Below are positions 42,449-51,174 of a stretch of DNA of 64,000 nt, one piece after another. The notes beneath the pieces were generated by a model. It had not been told where the DNA came from and searched no databases. It saw only the letters and a list, made by a program, of their open reading frames with translations. The first letter of the stretch is position 1, and every line of letters starts with the position of its first letter. The stretch lies in the NCBI GenBank assembly GCA_020634235.1, contig JACKCB010000002.1, positions 1 to 64,000 of the forward strand, written 5' to 3'. The position numbers and the translations under genes are program-made. Origin of the DNA: Ardenticatenaceae bacterium. GTDB lineage: Bacteria; Chloroflexota; Anaerolineae; Promineifilales; Promineifilaceae.

Positions 42449-43255
42449 ATGAACAAGAAAATCATCGCTATCATTCTTACCCTGCTTGTAGTGCTGCCCT
42501 GCGCCTGCGCCGGCCTCCTCATGGCCACCAGCTACGTGGCCAGTGCCGACGATCCGCTGCAAAACGCGCTGGAACTGCTGCTGATTCTGCTCTTTTGCCT
42601 CGGCCCGGCCGGGCTGCTGGCCGGCGGGCTGGCCTGGCAAATCAGCCACAATGTGCGTTCGCGCCGGGTGGGGCAGCGGCTGGCCGGGGCGCTGGGGCTG
42701 ACGCCCCTGAACGCGGCCACCAGCCCGATGGAAACCTGGTACGGCGGCGTCTATGAACAACGGCCATTGGCGCTCAAACCCTGCGCCCGCCTGGAGCGAT
42801 CGTACGCTGGCGGTGATTACACCACCAGCGCTCGCTTCTGGCTGCGCGTGGTGATGGCCGTGCAGGTGCCGGGGCCGCTAGGCATCGCAGTAATGCCCGG
42901 TCCTGGCCTGAGAAAGGGCAGGGTTGAGAGGGCAGCAGATGCATTTCAAGAAGCGTCGTTTGCCCGCCTGCCGGCTGAGGTGCAGACGGCCATGCTCAAC
43001 TTTGTGCAAAAAGGGTACCCCACCGGCCTGTCGGGAGTGACGCTGCGTACCAGCAAGGGGGCGCGCAGCCTGGTGTTGTTCGACCGCGCCGCGCTGCCGG
43101 AATGGCTGCCGCTGGCGCCAGAGGTACTGCCCGCAGCTACGGTGGTGCTGGTACACGACCATCAGAACACGACCCTGTCCGCGGAGCAGGCCCAGGCGCT
43201 GCTGGAAGACCTGGCGGCGGTGGCCCGCGCCATTGAACACGCGGTAAGAAACTGA
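42449..43255 (+). CDS. membrane protein of unknown function
   Basis: Protein of 268 aa starting one base after the propeller stop. Two N-terminal hydrophobic helices (IIAIILTLLVVLPCACAGLL and LELLLILLFCLGPAGLLAGG) are followed by a soluble C-terminal domain with no recognised motif. It probably anchors this domain at the inner membrane. No family could be named. Confidence 0.6.
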   Translation: MNKKIIAIILTLLVVLPCACAGLLMATSYVASADDPLQNALELLLILLFCLGPAGLLAGGLAWQISHNVRSRRVGQRLAGALGLTPLNAATSPMETWYGGVYEQRPLALKPCARLERSYAGGDYTTSARFWLRVVMAVQVPGPLGIAVMPGPGLRKGRVERAADAFQEASFARLPAEVQTAMLNFVQKGYPTGLSGVTLRTSKGARSLVLFDRAALPEWLPLAPEVLPAATVVLVHDHQNTTLSAEQAQALLEDLAAVARAIEHAVRN

Positions 43256-43280
43256 TTCAACTGGAGGCAATGGAAGCAAG

Positions 43281-43847
43281 ATGGAATCGAACGCGATGGC
43301 CCCATCCACGACACCGACCCAATCGCAGTTGCGGCTGCTGCTGGGGACGAGCGCATTGACGCTGCTGATTGGCCTGGCCCTCCTGGCTTTTGGCTTCTTG
43401 TTTGTGCAGGAGGCTAACGCCAGTCGTGATTGGCCCACCGTGACGGGGCGCATCCAGAACGTGCGCGTGACCTGGGATCTCACCAATTACCAGGAGTCTA
43501 TGCCCGGCCGGGAATATTATTTTGAAGTGCAGTACGCCTATGCGGTGGATGGCCAGTCCTACACGGGCGAGCGCTACTCGTTGGGCGATGGCAGCAATGC
43601 CGCCGGCCGCACCTACAACAGTGAAGGGGAAGCCCGCGCCGCGGCCGCGGCCGCGTATACGGCTGGCAGCGACATCACCGTTTATTACGACCCGGCCGGG
43701 CCGGAAGCGGCCGTTTTGCAGCCGGGCGCCGGCCTGGGCACATACGCCCCGCTCATCCTGGGCCTCTTCTTTTTGCTGGTCGGCGTGGCGTTGTGGCGCC
43801 TTTATTCCCGGCGCAAAGCGTTGCTATCCCGCAGCGCAACAATCTAA
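43281..43847 (+). CDS. DUF3592-like membrane protein
   Basis: Protein of 188 aa with a helix at ~18-42, an extracytoplasmic domain starting DWPTVTGRIQNVRVTWD, YYFEVQYAYAVDGQSYTGER and DITVYYDPAGPEAAVL, and a second helix near the C-terminus (YAPLILGLFFLLVGVALWRL). This is the DUF3592 layout of a beta-sandwich between two membrane helices. GGAGG precedes the ATG. The function of the family is unknown. Same orientation as the preceding membrane protein. Confidence 0.85.
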   Translation: MESNAMAPSTTPTQSQLRLLLGTSALTLLIGLALLAFGFLFVQEANASRDWPTVTGRIQNVRVTWDLTNYQESMPGREYYFEVQYAYAVDGQSYTGERYSLGDGSNAAGRTYNSEGEARAAAAAAYTAGSDITVYYDPAGPEAAVLQPGAGLGTYAPLILGLFFLLVGVALWRLYSRRKALLSRSATI

Positions 43848-43867
43848 TCCATATCAAGGAGCGTAAA

Positions 43868-44767
43868 ATGACAACCACAGACAAACACGTCTTAGTATTT
43901 GGGGCAACAGGCAACATGGGCGGCGCGGCCGCGCGCGAACTGCTGCGCCGCGGCTGGCAGGTGCGCGCCGTGTCGCGCAGCCCGCAAAGCGAGAAGGCCC
44001 AGGCGCTGGCCGCGTTGGGTGCCGAGGTCGTACAGGCGGACATGGACGACCGCGCCTCATTGGAAACGGCTTTCGTGGGCATGACGCGCGTCTTCAGCGT
44101 GCAAAACTGGACCACCAGCGGCGTGGCTGGCGAAATCCGCCAGGGCAAGCTGGTGGCCGACGTGGCCAAAGCAGCCGGGGTCACCCATCTGGTTTTCGGG
44201 TCGGCCGGGGTGGGACAGCCGGACACAGGCGTGGCCCATTTTGACTGCAAAGTCGTTGTGGAGCGGTACATGCGCGACGAGCTTGGTTTGCCGGTAACAG
44301 TGGTCCGGCCGGGGCCGTTTATGGAGCTGATGACCGACAAGGCGTTCTTTCCGCCGCTGGCCGCCTGGGGGGTGATGCCCAAAATTGTGGGCTGGGAGAC
44401 GCCGCTGCCATGGACGGCCGTGGCCGACATCGGCGCCACTATCGCCAACGTCTTTGAAAATCCCGACAAATGGATCGGCCGCGACATCGACCTGATCAGC
44501 GACGTGGCCAGTATGCGCCAGTGCCAGCAGGCTTTCAAGGCTATCACCGGCAAAAAGCCGTTCGGGTTGGGGTTGCCGGTGGGCGTTTTTAACAAGATGG
44601 CCGGGCCGGAGATGGTGGAGATGTGGCGCTGGCTGGCCGATTACCTGGCCGCCAATGACATCAACGCGGCGAAAGGGGAAATGCTCGCCGCATCACGGGA
44701 AGCGTGCCCCCAACTGCACAGCGTAGCCGACTGGCTCAAGCTGTCGCGCAATGGGCAGGGTGGGTGA
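43868..44767 (+). CDS. NmrA-like NAD(P)-binding protein
   Basis: Rossmann-fold atypical short-chain dehydrogenase of 299 aa in the NmrA/HSCARG group. The nucleotide-binding motif is VLVFGATGNMGGAAARELL (GxxGxxG), with RAVSRSPQSEKA behind it. The ATG at 43868 is chosen for AAGGAG upstream; a longer frame begins inside the previous gene. NmrA proteins sense redox state or act as regulators rather than classical dehydrogenases. Its stop overlaps the next start (TGATG), so it is coupled to the membrane protein gene that follows. Confidence 0.88.
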   Translation: MTTTDKHVLVFGATGNMGGAAARELLRRGWQVRAVSRSPQSEKAQALAALGAEVVQADMDDRASLETAFVGMTRVFSVQNWTTSGVAGEIRQGKLVADVAKAAGVTHLVFGSAGVGQPDTGVAHFDCKVVVERYMRDELGLPVTVVRPGPFMELMTDKAFFPPLAAWGVMPKIVGWETPLPWTAVADIGATIANVFENPDKWIGRDIDLISDVASMRQCQQAFKAITGKKPFGLGLPVGVFNKMAGPEMVEMWRWLADYLAANDINAAKGEMLAASREACPQLHSVADWLKLSRNGQGG

Positions 44768-45402
44768 TGGGGGTAGGCATGGGTCACGACCGTTACGCTT
44801 TCTATGGCGCACTCGCCGGCGTCATCTCCACCCTGGTGTTCACCGTGGTCCACGACATCTTCATCAGCGACATCTGGTTTATGCTGTGGCCGATGGTGGC
44901 GGCCGGGGCGCTGTGCGGGGCGCTGGTAAGCTGGAGCTATGGGCTGCTGACGGCCGTACCCTCGTGGCGCGGCTGGCTGGGCTATAATCTCCTCTTCACG
45001 GCGTCCTTTGGGCTGCTGGGGGCGTTGTCGGTGCTGCTCTTTGAGCCGGTGACCACGATGGCGGCCGTGGTCACGCTCAACGGCCCGCCGACGGCGCTGA
45101 TTGATCAGGCGATGCCGATGACGGTTTTGTTTACGCTGGGGATGGCGGTGCTGATTACGCTGCGGTACGGCCGTAACCTGCGCCACTTCCTGGCCGTGCT
45201 GCTCACCTGCGTGGTGCTGGTGGCGCTGCTGGGGCTGAACGTGTCGGCCATCGGCCTGGTGGAAATTCCCAACAGCGCCCTCTTTGTGGTGGCGGAGCTG
45301 TTTGGGCTGATTGTGGCGCTGAATGCCGTTTACGCAGCGCTGTTTTTGGCGTTACAATGGCGGCAGTTGGCCGCAGCCAGCTTCGGGCAGACACCAGATT
45401 GA
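44767..45402 (+). CDS. polytopic membrane protein of unknown function
   Basis: Protein of 211 aa with six hydrophobic segments (e.g. ALAGVISTLVFTVVHDIFIS, MLWPMVAAGALCGALVSWSY, FLAVLLTCVVLVALLGLNV). The ATG overlaps the NmrA stop as TGATG. No family was recognised. It is probably the last gene of the run, since a promoter for the histidine kinase gene overlaps its stop. Confidence 0.6.
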   Translation: MGVGMGHDRYAFYGALAGVISTLVFTVVHDIFISDIWFMLWPMVAAGALCGALVSWSYGLLTAVPSWRGWLGYNLLFTASFGLLGALSVLLFEPVTTMAAVVTLNGPPTALIDQAMPMTVLFTLGMAVLITLRYGRNLRHFLAVLLTCVVLVALLGLNVSAIGLVEIPNSALFVVAELFGLIVALNAVYAALFLALQWRQLAAASFGQTPD

Positions 45403-45427
45403 CCGCATACCCGTTATTCGCTATAAG
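45399..45427 (+). promoter_or_regulatory. promoter for the two-component operon
   Basis: TTGACC at 45399-45404 and TATAAG at 45422-45427 with a 17-bp spacer, 10 nt before the histidine kinase start. The -35 overlaps the stop codon of the preceding gene. Confidence 0.7.
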
Positions 45428-45436
45428 TATCTTACC

Positions 45437-47485
45437 ATGATGAAACAAACGTGGAACACCATCAAGCCCGAGCTGTCATCGGCAGCGGAAACCACGCCAG
45501 GGTTATCTGGCGGGCGGCTGCGGCTGGCGCAGGCTGCCTGGCTGCTGCTGGCGCTCACCGTTGCCGCGCTTTGGCTCTGGACGGTGGGTCTGTGGGCGGC
45601 CGGGCAGGCTTCGTTTGGCGATGGCGCCCTGGATGTGCCCTATGGCGTGGTGATGCCGATCGGCTACTTCGTGGTGGCGGCGCTGCTGGTGATGCGCAAA
45701 CCGGCCGACCGCATGGCCATTCTCACGTCGCTGATGTTGGTCTTTCTGGGTCCCTACCTGCTCACCGGGGTGAACGTCACCATCAGCCAGCAGCCCGGTT
45801 GGGAACAGCTCTCCCGCTTGCTGCTGATTGTGGGCGGGCTCCTCTTTCTCCTGTTTCTGTTCACGTTTCCAGACGGCCGTTTCATCAGCCGCTGGCAGCA
45901 GCGCCTGGCGCTGCTATTAATCGCCACCTACGCGCTGGGGATGCTGCTGGCGTCCGAAGCGTATGGCAGTTTCTCATCTGCGTTCATTCCGCCGGTGCTG
46001 ATTTTGGGGCTGGGCGTACAGGTGTACCGCTACCGGCGGCTGTCCTCTCCGGCGCAGCGGCAGCAAACCAAATGGGTTGTGCTGGGGGCGGTGGGGCCGG
46101 TGCTGCTCGTGCTGAACTGGGTTTTGCTGATCGCGCCGGGCATTTATACGCTGCCCACTGACCCGCTGCTCTTCTACGCCCAGCAAAGCGTGCGGGCAGC
46201 GTTGGGCCTGCTGCTGCCTGTGGCGCTGGCGTTCTCCATCCTGCGCTACCGCCTGTGGGATATCGATCTGATTATCAACCGCACGCTGGTGTATGGGGTG
46301 CTCACGGCCGTTACCATCGGTCTCTACGCGCTCGTTGTGGGCAGCATGGCGGCGCTCTTCCAGACGCAGGCCAACTGGCTGGTGGCCTTCCTGGCGACCG
46401 GGCTGGTAGCTGTGCTATTCCAGCCACTGCGCGACTGGCTGCAAGTTCGAGTGAACCGGCTGCTCTACGGCCACCGCGACGAGCCGCTAGAGGTGCTGGC
46501 GCAGCTGGGCCAGCGGCTGGAAGACTCCCTCACACCCGAGTCGGTGTTGCCCACGCTGGTAGAAACGATTGCCCAAACCTTGAAACTGCCATACGTCGCC
46601 CTTGCCACCCAGGGAGAGCAGCCGCTGGTATCCTTTGGCCGAACGATGGCTAACACCCAATCCTTTCCCCTGGTCTACCAGGGTGCAGCGATTGGCGCCC
46701 TGCTGGTGGCTCCCCGTTCGCCAGGGGAGCGCTTTACCCCGGCCGAAGAACAGTTGCTGCATAACGTGGCGCAGCAGGCGGGCACGGCCGTCCACGCCCT
46801 GCAGCTCACCGACGATTTGCAACACGCCCGCCAGCAAATCGTGTCCAGCCGCGAGGAGGAGCGCCGCCGCCTGCGCCGCGACCTGCACGACGGGCTGGGG
46901 CCGTCGCTGGCCGCCACTCTGCTCAAGATTGGCTCGGCGCGGGCGCTGCTGGGGCAACGGCCGGAGATGACGGACAGGCTGCTGGCGGAAATGGAAACCG
47001 ACATCGAAACGACGCTGGCCGACGTGCGGCGCATTGTCTACGATTTGCGGCCGCCGGCGCTGGACCAGTTTGGGCTGGTGGGGGCGCTGCGCGCCTATGC
47101 GGAAACATGTTCCAGCGGTGCGCTGGCCGTGGGCGTGGAGGCGCCGGAATCGCTGCCGCCGCTGCCCGCGGCCGTGGAAGTGGCCGCCTACCACATCGGC
47201 CGCGAGGGGTTGACCAACGTGGTGCGCCACGCGCAGGCGCAGCGTTGTACGCTAAAATTGTGGGTGGATGGCGGCGAAAACGGCCGTCTCCACCTCATCC
47301 TGCAAGATGACGGCCGGGGCTTGCCCCCAGATGCGACCGCTGGCGTGGGGCTGACCGCCATGCGCGAACGCGCCGCCGAATTGGGCGGCCGTTGTAAAAT
47401 TGTGGGCGATGCAGCCGGCACGACGGTCACGGCCGTGCTGCCCCTGCACATCGAAGGCAACCTGTATGGCAACCCAACCAGATGA
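45437..47485 (+). CDS. NarL-type sensor histidine kinase
   Basis: Membrane sensor kinase of 682 aa. The N-terminal third has a set of hydrophobic helices (seven or eight), followed by a GAF-like region (TIAQTLKLPYVALATQ...LVAPRSPGERF). The HisKA_3 motif has the phospho-acceptor His484 (LRRDLHDGLGPSLAATLLK) and the C-terminal HATPase region shows NVVRHAQA, DDGRGLP and GVGLTAMRERAAELGG. Its partner response regulator is at 48028. It overlaps the cupin gene by 20 nt. The ATG at 45437 is 10 nt after the -10 box. Confidence 0.92.
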   Translation: MMKQTWNTIKPELSSAAETTPGLSGGRLRLAQAAWLLLALTVAALWLWTVGLWAAGQASFGDGALDVPYGVVMPIGYFVVAALLVMRKPADRMAILTSLMLVFLGPYLLTGVNVTISQQPGWEQLSRLLLIVGGLLFLLFLFTFPDGRFISRWQQRLALLLIATYALGMLLASEAYGSFSSAFIPPVLILGLGVQVYRYRRLSSPAQRQQTKWVVLGAVGPVLLVLNWVLLIAPGIYTLPTDPLLFYAQQSVRAALGLLLPVALAFSILRYRLWDIDLIINRTLVYGVLTAVTIGLYALVVGSMAALFQTQANWLVAFLATGLVAVLFQPLRDWLQVRVNRLLYGHRDEPLEVLAQLGQRLEDSLTPESVLPTLVETIAQTLKLPYVALATQGEQPLVSFGRTMANTQSFPLVYQGAAIGALLVAPRSPGERFTPAEEQLLHNVAQQAGTAVHALQLTDDLQHARQQIVSSREEERRRLRRDLHDGLGPSLAATLLKIGSARALLGQRPEMTDRLLAEMETDIETTLADVRRIVYDLRPPALDQFGLVGALRAYAETCSSGALAVGVEAPESLPPLPAAVEVAAYHIGREGLTNVVRHAQAQRCTLKLWVDGGENGRLHLILQDDGRGLPPDATAGVGLTAMRERAAELGGRCKIVGDAAGTTVTAVLPLHIEGNLYGNPTR

Positions 47486-48020
47486 ACGCAACCTTCCAAA
47501 CCGCAGCCGCCTGATCATTCGCCGATCCGGTGCGGACACCCAGGGGGAGCTGCTGGAGATGGAAGCGATCTATCCGCCGCACTCGCCGCGGCCAGCGTCC
47601 CACTATCACCCCTACCAGGAGGAACGGTTCCAGGTGCTGCAGGGGACATTTCGCACCCACATTGGCGGCGTGGAACAGACCTACCCGGCCGGGGAAACAT
47701 TCTCCATCCCCGCCAACACACCCCACTGGATGCACAACATCAGCCCCGAAGAGGGACGGCTGCTGTGGCAGGTACGGCCGGCGCTGCAAACCCAGGCCTT
47801 TCTGGAAACGATGTGGGGGCTGGCGGCCGATGGCCACACCAACGCCAGCGGGGTTCCCAATTCGTTGCAGTTGGCGGTCATTCTGCGCACCTATGCCAAT
47901 GAGTTCCGCGCCGCAAAGCCACCCTACCTGGTTCAGCGCATTCTGTTCAGCCTCCTGGCGCCCATTGGCAAGCTGCGGGGCTACCGGGCCAGGTACGAGA
48001 AGTACAGCGGTAAGGAGTAA
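47466..48020 (+). CDS. cupin-domain protein within a two-component operon
   Basis: Protein of 184 aa with a single cupin barrel: SHYHPYQEERFQVLQGTFR (His-His-Glu of motif 1), YPAGETFSIPANTPHWMHNI (motif 2 with His). These metal-binding residues suggest an intact site. The start lies inside the kinase gene (20-nt overlap), and the response regulator follows after 7 nt. It may bind or modify the signal of the kinase, an inference from position alone. Confidence 0.88.
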   Translation: MATQPDERNLPNRSRLIIRRSGADTQGELLEMEAIYPPHSPRPASHYHPYQEERFQVLQGTFRTHIGGVEQTYPAGETFSIPANTPHWMHNISPEEGRLLWQVRPALQTQAFLETMWGLAADGHTNASGVPNSLQLAVILRTYANEFRAAKPPYLVQRILFSLLAPIGKLRGYRARYEKYSGKE

Positions 48021-48027
48021 CAGCTCC

Positions 48028-48696
48028 ATGGACACCATTCGCATTTTAATCGTTGACGACCACCAGCTTTTTCGCGACGGGCTGCGGGCGCTCCTGCTGT
48101 CGGCGCCCGATACCGAGGTCGTGGGTGAAGCTGCCAATGGAAAAGAGGCAATCCAATTGGCGGCCGAAACACAGCCCCACGTTATCCTCATGGACATCCA
48201 GATGCCCGATGGAGATGGGATTGCGGCGACGCGGCAAATTACGGCTGCCAATCCCCAAATCGGCGTGCTGATGGTGACCATGTTTGAAGATGACCAGTCC
48301 GTTTTTGCGGCCATACGCGCCGGGGCACGAGGGTACATACTCAAGGGAGCCCGGCATGAAGAGATGCTGCGGGCCATCCGCGCCGTGGGCAGCGGCGAGG
48401 CCATCTTCAGCCCCAGCATCGCTGCACGCATGATGGACTTCTTTGCCGCCAGCCGCGGCGCCGGACTGCCAGCCACCGCGCCCGACGAGACCCTGGCCGA
48501 GCTGACCGACCGCGAGCGCGAAATCCTCAGCCTCATCGCCCGCGGCGAGTCCAATGCCGCTATTGCCGAGGCGCTGACCATCAGCGTGAAGACGGTGCGT
48601 AATCACGTCTCTAATATCTTCAGCAAGCTGCAAGTGGTAGACCGGGCGCAAGCCGCGCTGCGGGCGCGAGACGCTGGTTTGGGTAAAGATATTTAG
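48028..48696 (+). CDS. NarL/LuxR-type response regulator
   Basis: Response regulator of 222 aa with an N-terminal receiver (IVDDHQLFRDGLRALL, phospho-acceptor Asp56 in LMDIQMPDGDG, LKGARHEEMLRAI) and a C-terminal LuxR-type HTH (LTDREREILSLIARGESNAA then VKTVRNHVSNIFSKL). It pairs with the kinase at 45437. TAAGGAG precedes the ATG. Target genes are not seen. Confidence 0.95.
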   Translation: MDTIRILIVDDHQLFRDGLRALLLSAPDTEVVGEAANGKEAIQLAAETQPHVILMDIQMPDGDGIAATRQITAANPQIGVLMVTMFEDDQSVFAAIRAGARGYILKGARHEEMLRAIRAVGSGEAIFSPSIAARMMDFFAASRGAGLPATAPDETLAELTDREREILSLIARGESNAAIAEALTISVKTVRNHVSNIFSKLQVVDRAQAALRARDAGLGKDI

Positions 48697-48859
48697 CCGG
48701 GCTAAACGCAGAAAGGCAGGAAAACCGGTTAAGCAAATCTATGAAACCATTCACGAGGGAGAGCGTATTGGTTAACGGCCGTTACTCTATTTTCCCGCTG
48801 GCGCTGTCCTCAGCCGCCGCATAAGGCAAAGACGGCACGGCCGTCATTGAGCAATTGAA
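48697..48859. other. intergenic region
   Basis: Contains one AACGGCCGTT word and no gene. It leads into the MGMT-like fragment. Confidence 0.5.
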
Positions 48860-48973
48860 ATGGCATACAAACCAAAAACCTGGCAGGAGAAGCTGGCCGA
48901 CAAAGAAGGTCTGCCCAAGATTCTCCCCCTGGAGGAAAATTACCGTTCCTATTTGTTTGTGGACTTTTCCTAG
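48860..48973 (+). pseudogene. MGMT-like N-terminal fragment
   Basis: Thirty-seven codons (MAYKPKTWQEKLADKEGLPK continuing to FVDFS and a stop) resemble the N-terminus of small methylguanine-DNA-methyltransferase-like proteins (WxEKLADxKGLPK). No alkyl-acceptor PCHR site follows, so it is truncated. Confidence 0.5.
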
Positions 48974-48989
48974 ACCCGAGGGAATGACC

Positions 48990-49952
48990 ATGAAGCCCGA
49001 CCCCATCCCCCTTCACCTCCTCGACTGGCTGCTGGCGGGTGATGTCGCCATCCAGTACCAGGTTTACCGCGACCTGCTGCACCAAGAGCGCCCCGATTTG
49101 CGGGCGCGCATTGCCACGGAAGGCTGGGGGGCGCAATTCCTGGGCGCTCGCCGCCCGGAAGGCCATTGGGGGCGCGGTTTCTACCAGCCCAAGTGGATTT
49201 CCACCCATTACACGCTGCTCGACCTGAAGCATCTCGGCATCGCGCCTGATCACTCCCAAATCCGCGCAAGCATTCACCACATCCTGGCGCACCACAAGGC
49301 CGCCGATGGCGGCGTCAATCCGGCCAAAACTATCAAAACCAGTGACGTCTGCGTCAACGGCATGTTCCTCAACTATGCCACCTACTTCGGCGTCCCTGGC
49401 GAACCACTCCATTCCATCGTAGATTTCCTGGTTGAGGTACAAATGGGCGATGGCGGCTTCAACTGCCAGTCCAACCAGCAGGGGGCCGTTCACAGTTCGC
49501 TCCATTCAACCATTTCGGTGTTGGAGGGGATTGCCGAATACCTGGCCAATGGGTATGCCTACCGCGCCGCCGAGCTGGAGTTCATGGCGCGTCAGGCGCG
49601 AGAATTTATCCTCCTGCACCGGCTGTTTCGCTCCGACCGCACCGGCAAGATTATCAACCCCCGCTTTCTCAGGCTGTCCTACCCGTCGCGCTGGTTCTAC
49701 GATATCTTGCGGGCGCTGGATTATTTTCGCAGCGTGGGCGCAGATTATGATCCCCGGCTGCAAGATGCGCTGGATGTCCTGCGGCAAAAGCAGCGCCAGG
49801 ATGGAACCTGGCCCCTCCAGGCCAGACATCCCGGCCAGACCCATTTCGAGATGGAAATCTCCGGCCAGCCCAGTCGCTGGAATACGCTGCGGGCGCTGCG
49901 GGTGTTGGCGCACTTTCAACAGGCCCATCCGGCCGGGGCCGCAGCGCGGTGA
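48990..49952 (+). CDS. prenyltransferase/squalene-cyclase-like alpha/alpha-toroid protein
   Basis: Protein of 320 aa made of repeated QW-like helical units, e.g. WISTHYTLLDLKHLGI, GGFNCQSNQQGAVHSSLHS and KQRQDGTWPLQARHPGQTH with ISGQPSRWNTLRALRVL. It resembles the stand-alone prenyltransferase/squalene oxidase repeat proteins. The DxDD catalytic motif of squalene cyclases is not seen, so enzyme activity is doubtful. GAGGG lies 7 nt before the ATG at 48990. Confidence 0.75.
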   Translation: MKPDPIPLHLLDWLLAGDVAIQYQVYRDLLHQERPDLRARIATEGWGAQFLGARRPEGHWGRGFYQPKWISTHYTLLDLKHLGIAPDHSQIRASIHHILAHHKAADGGVNPAKTIKTSDVCVNGMFLNYATYFGVPGEPLHSIVDFLVEVQMGDGGFNCQSNQQGAVHSSLHSTISVLEGIAEYLANGYAYRAAELEFMARQAREFILLHRLFRSDRTGKIINPRFLRLSYPSRWFYDILRALDYFRSVGADYDPRLQDALDVLRQKQRQDGTWPLQARHPGQTHFEMEISGQPSRWNTLRALRVLAHFQQAHPAGAAAR

Positions 49953-49966
49953 AGAAGGAGAGTGAC

Positions 49967-50212
49967 ATGGGTTCACAATCGCCGCATCACCCCCCTGAGA
50001 GCTATCCGGCAGCCGGATATTTCCGCAGCGGCCTACCCTACAATCGTTTTGGTCTTGGCCTACGGCCGTTGGTGATCTTCCAGGGATTGATGTTCGAAAA
50101 CAAGCCACAATCCGGGATAGTGAACAGAATGTACAACTTCCTGGGCCATGACTACACAGTCTACAGCGTGCTGCGCCGGCCGGGAATGCCGCAGGGTAAG
50201 GTGACCCCGTAG
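49967..50212 (+). pseudogene. alpha/beta hydrolase N-terminal fragment
   Basis: Eighty-one codons starting at an ATG with AAGGAG 6 nt upstream. GLRPLVIFQGLMFENKPQSG and NFLGHDYTVYSVLRRPGMPQ match the first strands of alpha/beta hydrolases. The nucleophile elbow and the rest are missing, and the frame ends at 50212. Recent decay is likely, as the ribosome-binding site is intact. Confidence 0.6.
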
Positions 50213-50546
50213 TTGGCCAGCTCCGGCCAGTGGCTTTTGGCCCAGGCCCGCTCCAGGTCTTTGGGCTTCCCACCATCCGGTTCATCGTCTGGCAATGGTC
50301 GCACTGCCCCGGCCGGGGACAGAGTTTGTGCCCCTCATTCTTGATGTATGGCTGGATTTCTGGCCCAAAGGCGACTACAATGCCCATTACCTTTATGGGT
50401 AGGGTGCCAAACGGGGTCAGCACTGGCGCGGTTACAGCGCCTCGCAGGGAGAAAGCGACGCCCGCTAACGCGCCGAGGGAGCGGTTTTCGCACCTCTACA
50501 CGAAGCTAAATGGACGCACATATTGCCACCAGATGGATATTGCAAA
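50213..50546. other. decayed coding region
   Basis: Short frames such as EFVPLILDVWLDFWPKGDYN followed by AHYLYG and a stop look like a former gene, possibly the C-terminal part of the hydrolase above, but several frames are broken. No intact gene was identified. Confidence 0.45.
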
Positions 50547-51005
50547 GTGAAACGGACGCATTTTCTCGCTACCACAGCAGCCATCGTCATCCTTCTACTC
50601 CTCGTAGTTGGGATGCGGCTGAGGTCACGCGATTCCTTGCGAAGTTTGGAATATGATGGCGTACAAGTCTTCCGTGTCGGCAACCATCAAGTGATCATTG
50701 AAACCCAATCAGCATCCATTGCGAGGCACGACAATGGTCCAGCAAGGATCATCGTCTCAACCGGTGGTGACCACACAGTCCTCGACTCATGGTTTGACCA
50801 CGACAACTGGATGGATATCAGGCCTGGCTATATATCCTGGCGTCATATTGATGCCTATCAGGGACTCGACTTGCTGCTTTGGAAGCCTAGTGGTAGAAAC
50901 GAGCTGACAGCATTCGAATACATCTCAAGTGGCGATGGTGAACTCCACACGCTCGAAGTGCCACTAAGGAAGAAGCACGATCTGTCAGTCCGGTTCTTAT
51001 TTTGA
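50547..51005 (+). CDS. single-pass membrane protein of unknown function
   Basis: Protein of 152 aa starting at GTG (VKRTHFLATT) with a hydrophobic helix (TTAAIVILLLLVVG) and a soluble remainder of mixed beta-rich sequence, e.g. GPARIIVSTGGDHTVLDSWF. I recognise no family. The composition is less GC-rich than its neighbours, and it stands next to decayed genes, so it may be recently acquired. Confidence 0.45.
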   Translation: MKRTHFLATTAAIVILLLLVVGMRLRSRDSLRSLEYDGVQVFRVGNHQVIIETQSASIARHDNGPARIIVSTGGDHTVLDSWFDHDNWMDIRPGYISWRHIDAYQGLDLLLWKPSGRNELTAFEYISSGDGELHTLEVPLRKKHDLSVRFLF

Positions 51006-51174
51006 TCGTGTATTGGATTACTCCATAAAGATGGTCCACTTTTCATCCACCTAATCTCAGGCTGGCTCATCTGTATTACGCTGCTTGTCGTTGGCGAAAG
51101 GCCCGACCGACCGCGCCTCTTTTTGCTCATGTATACCCTACCACCGCTCAAAGCACCAGATAAGGAACACGGCT

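Noticed and set aside
47427..48581. 384-codon minus-strand frame opposite the cupin and regulator
   Set aside because: The plus-strand genes have clear domains and overlapping starts; the minus frame has none.
49506..50423. 305-codon minus-strand frame over the toroid and hydrolase fragment
   Set aside because: Shadow frame; crosses a real gene and a decayed region and has no family features.
50230..50550. plus-strand 106-codon frame in the decayed region
   Set aside because: No motif and broken relatives in other frames; treated as remnant sequence.
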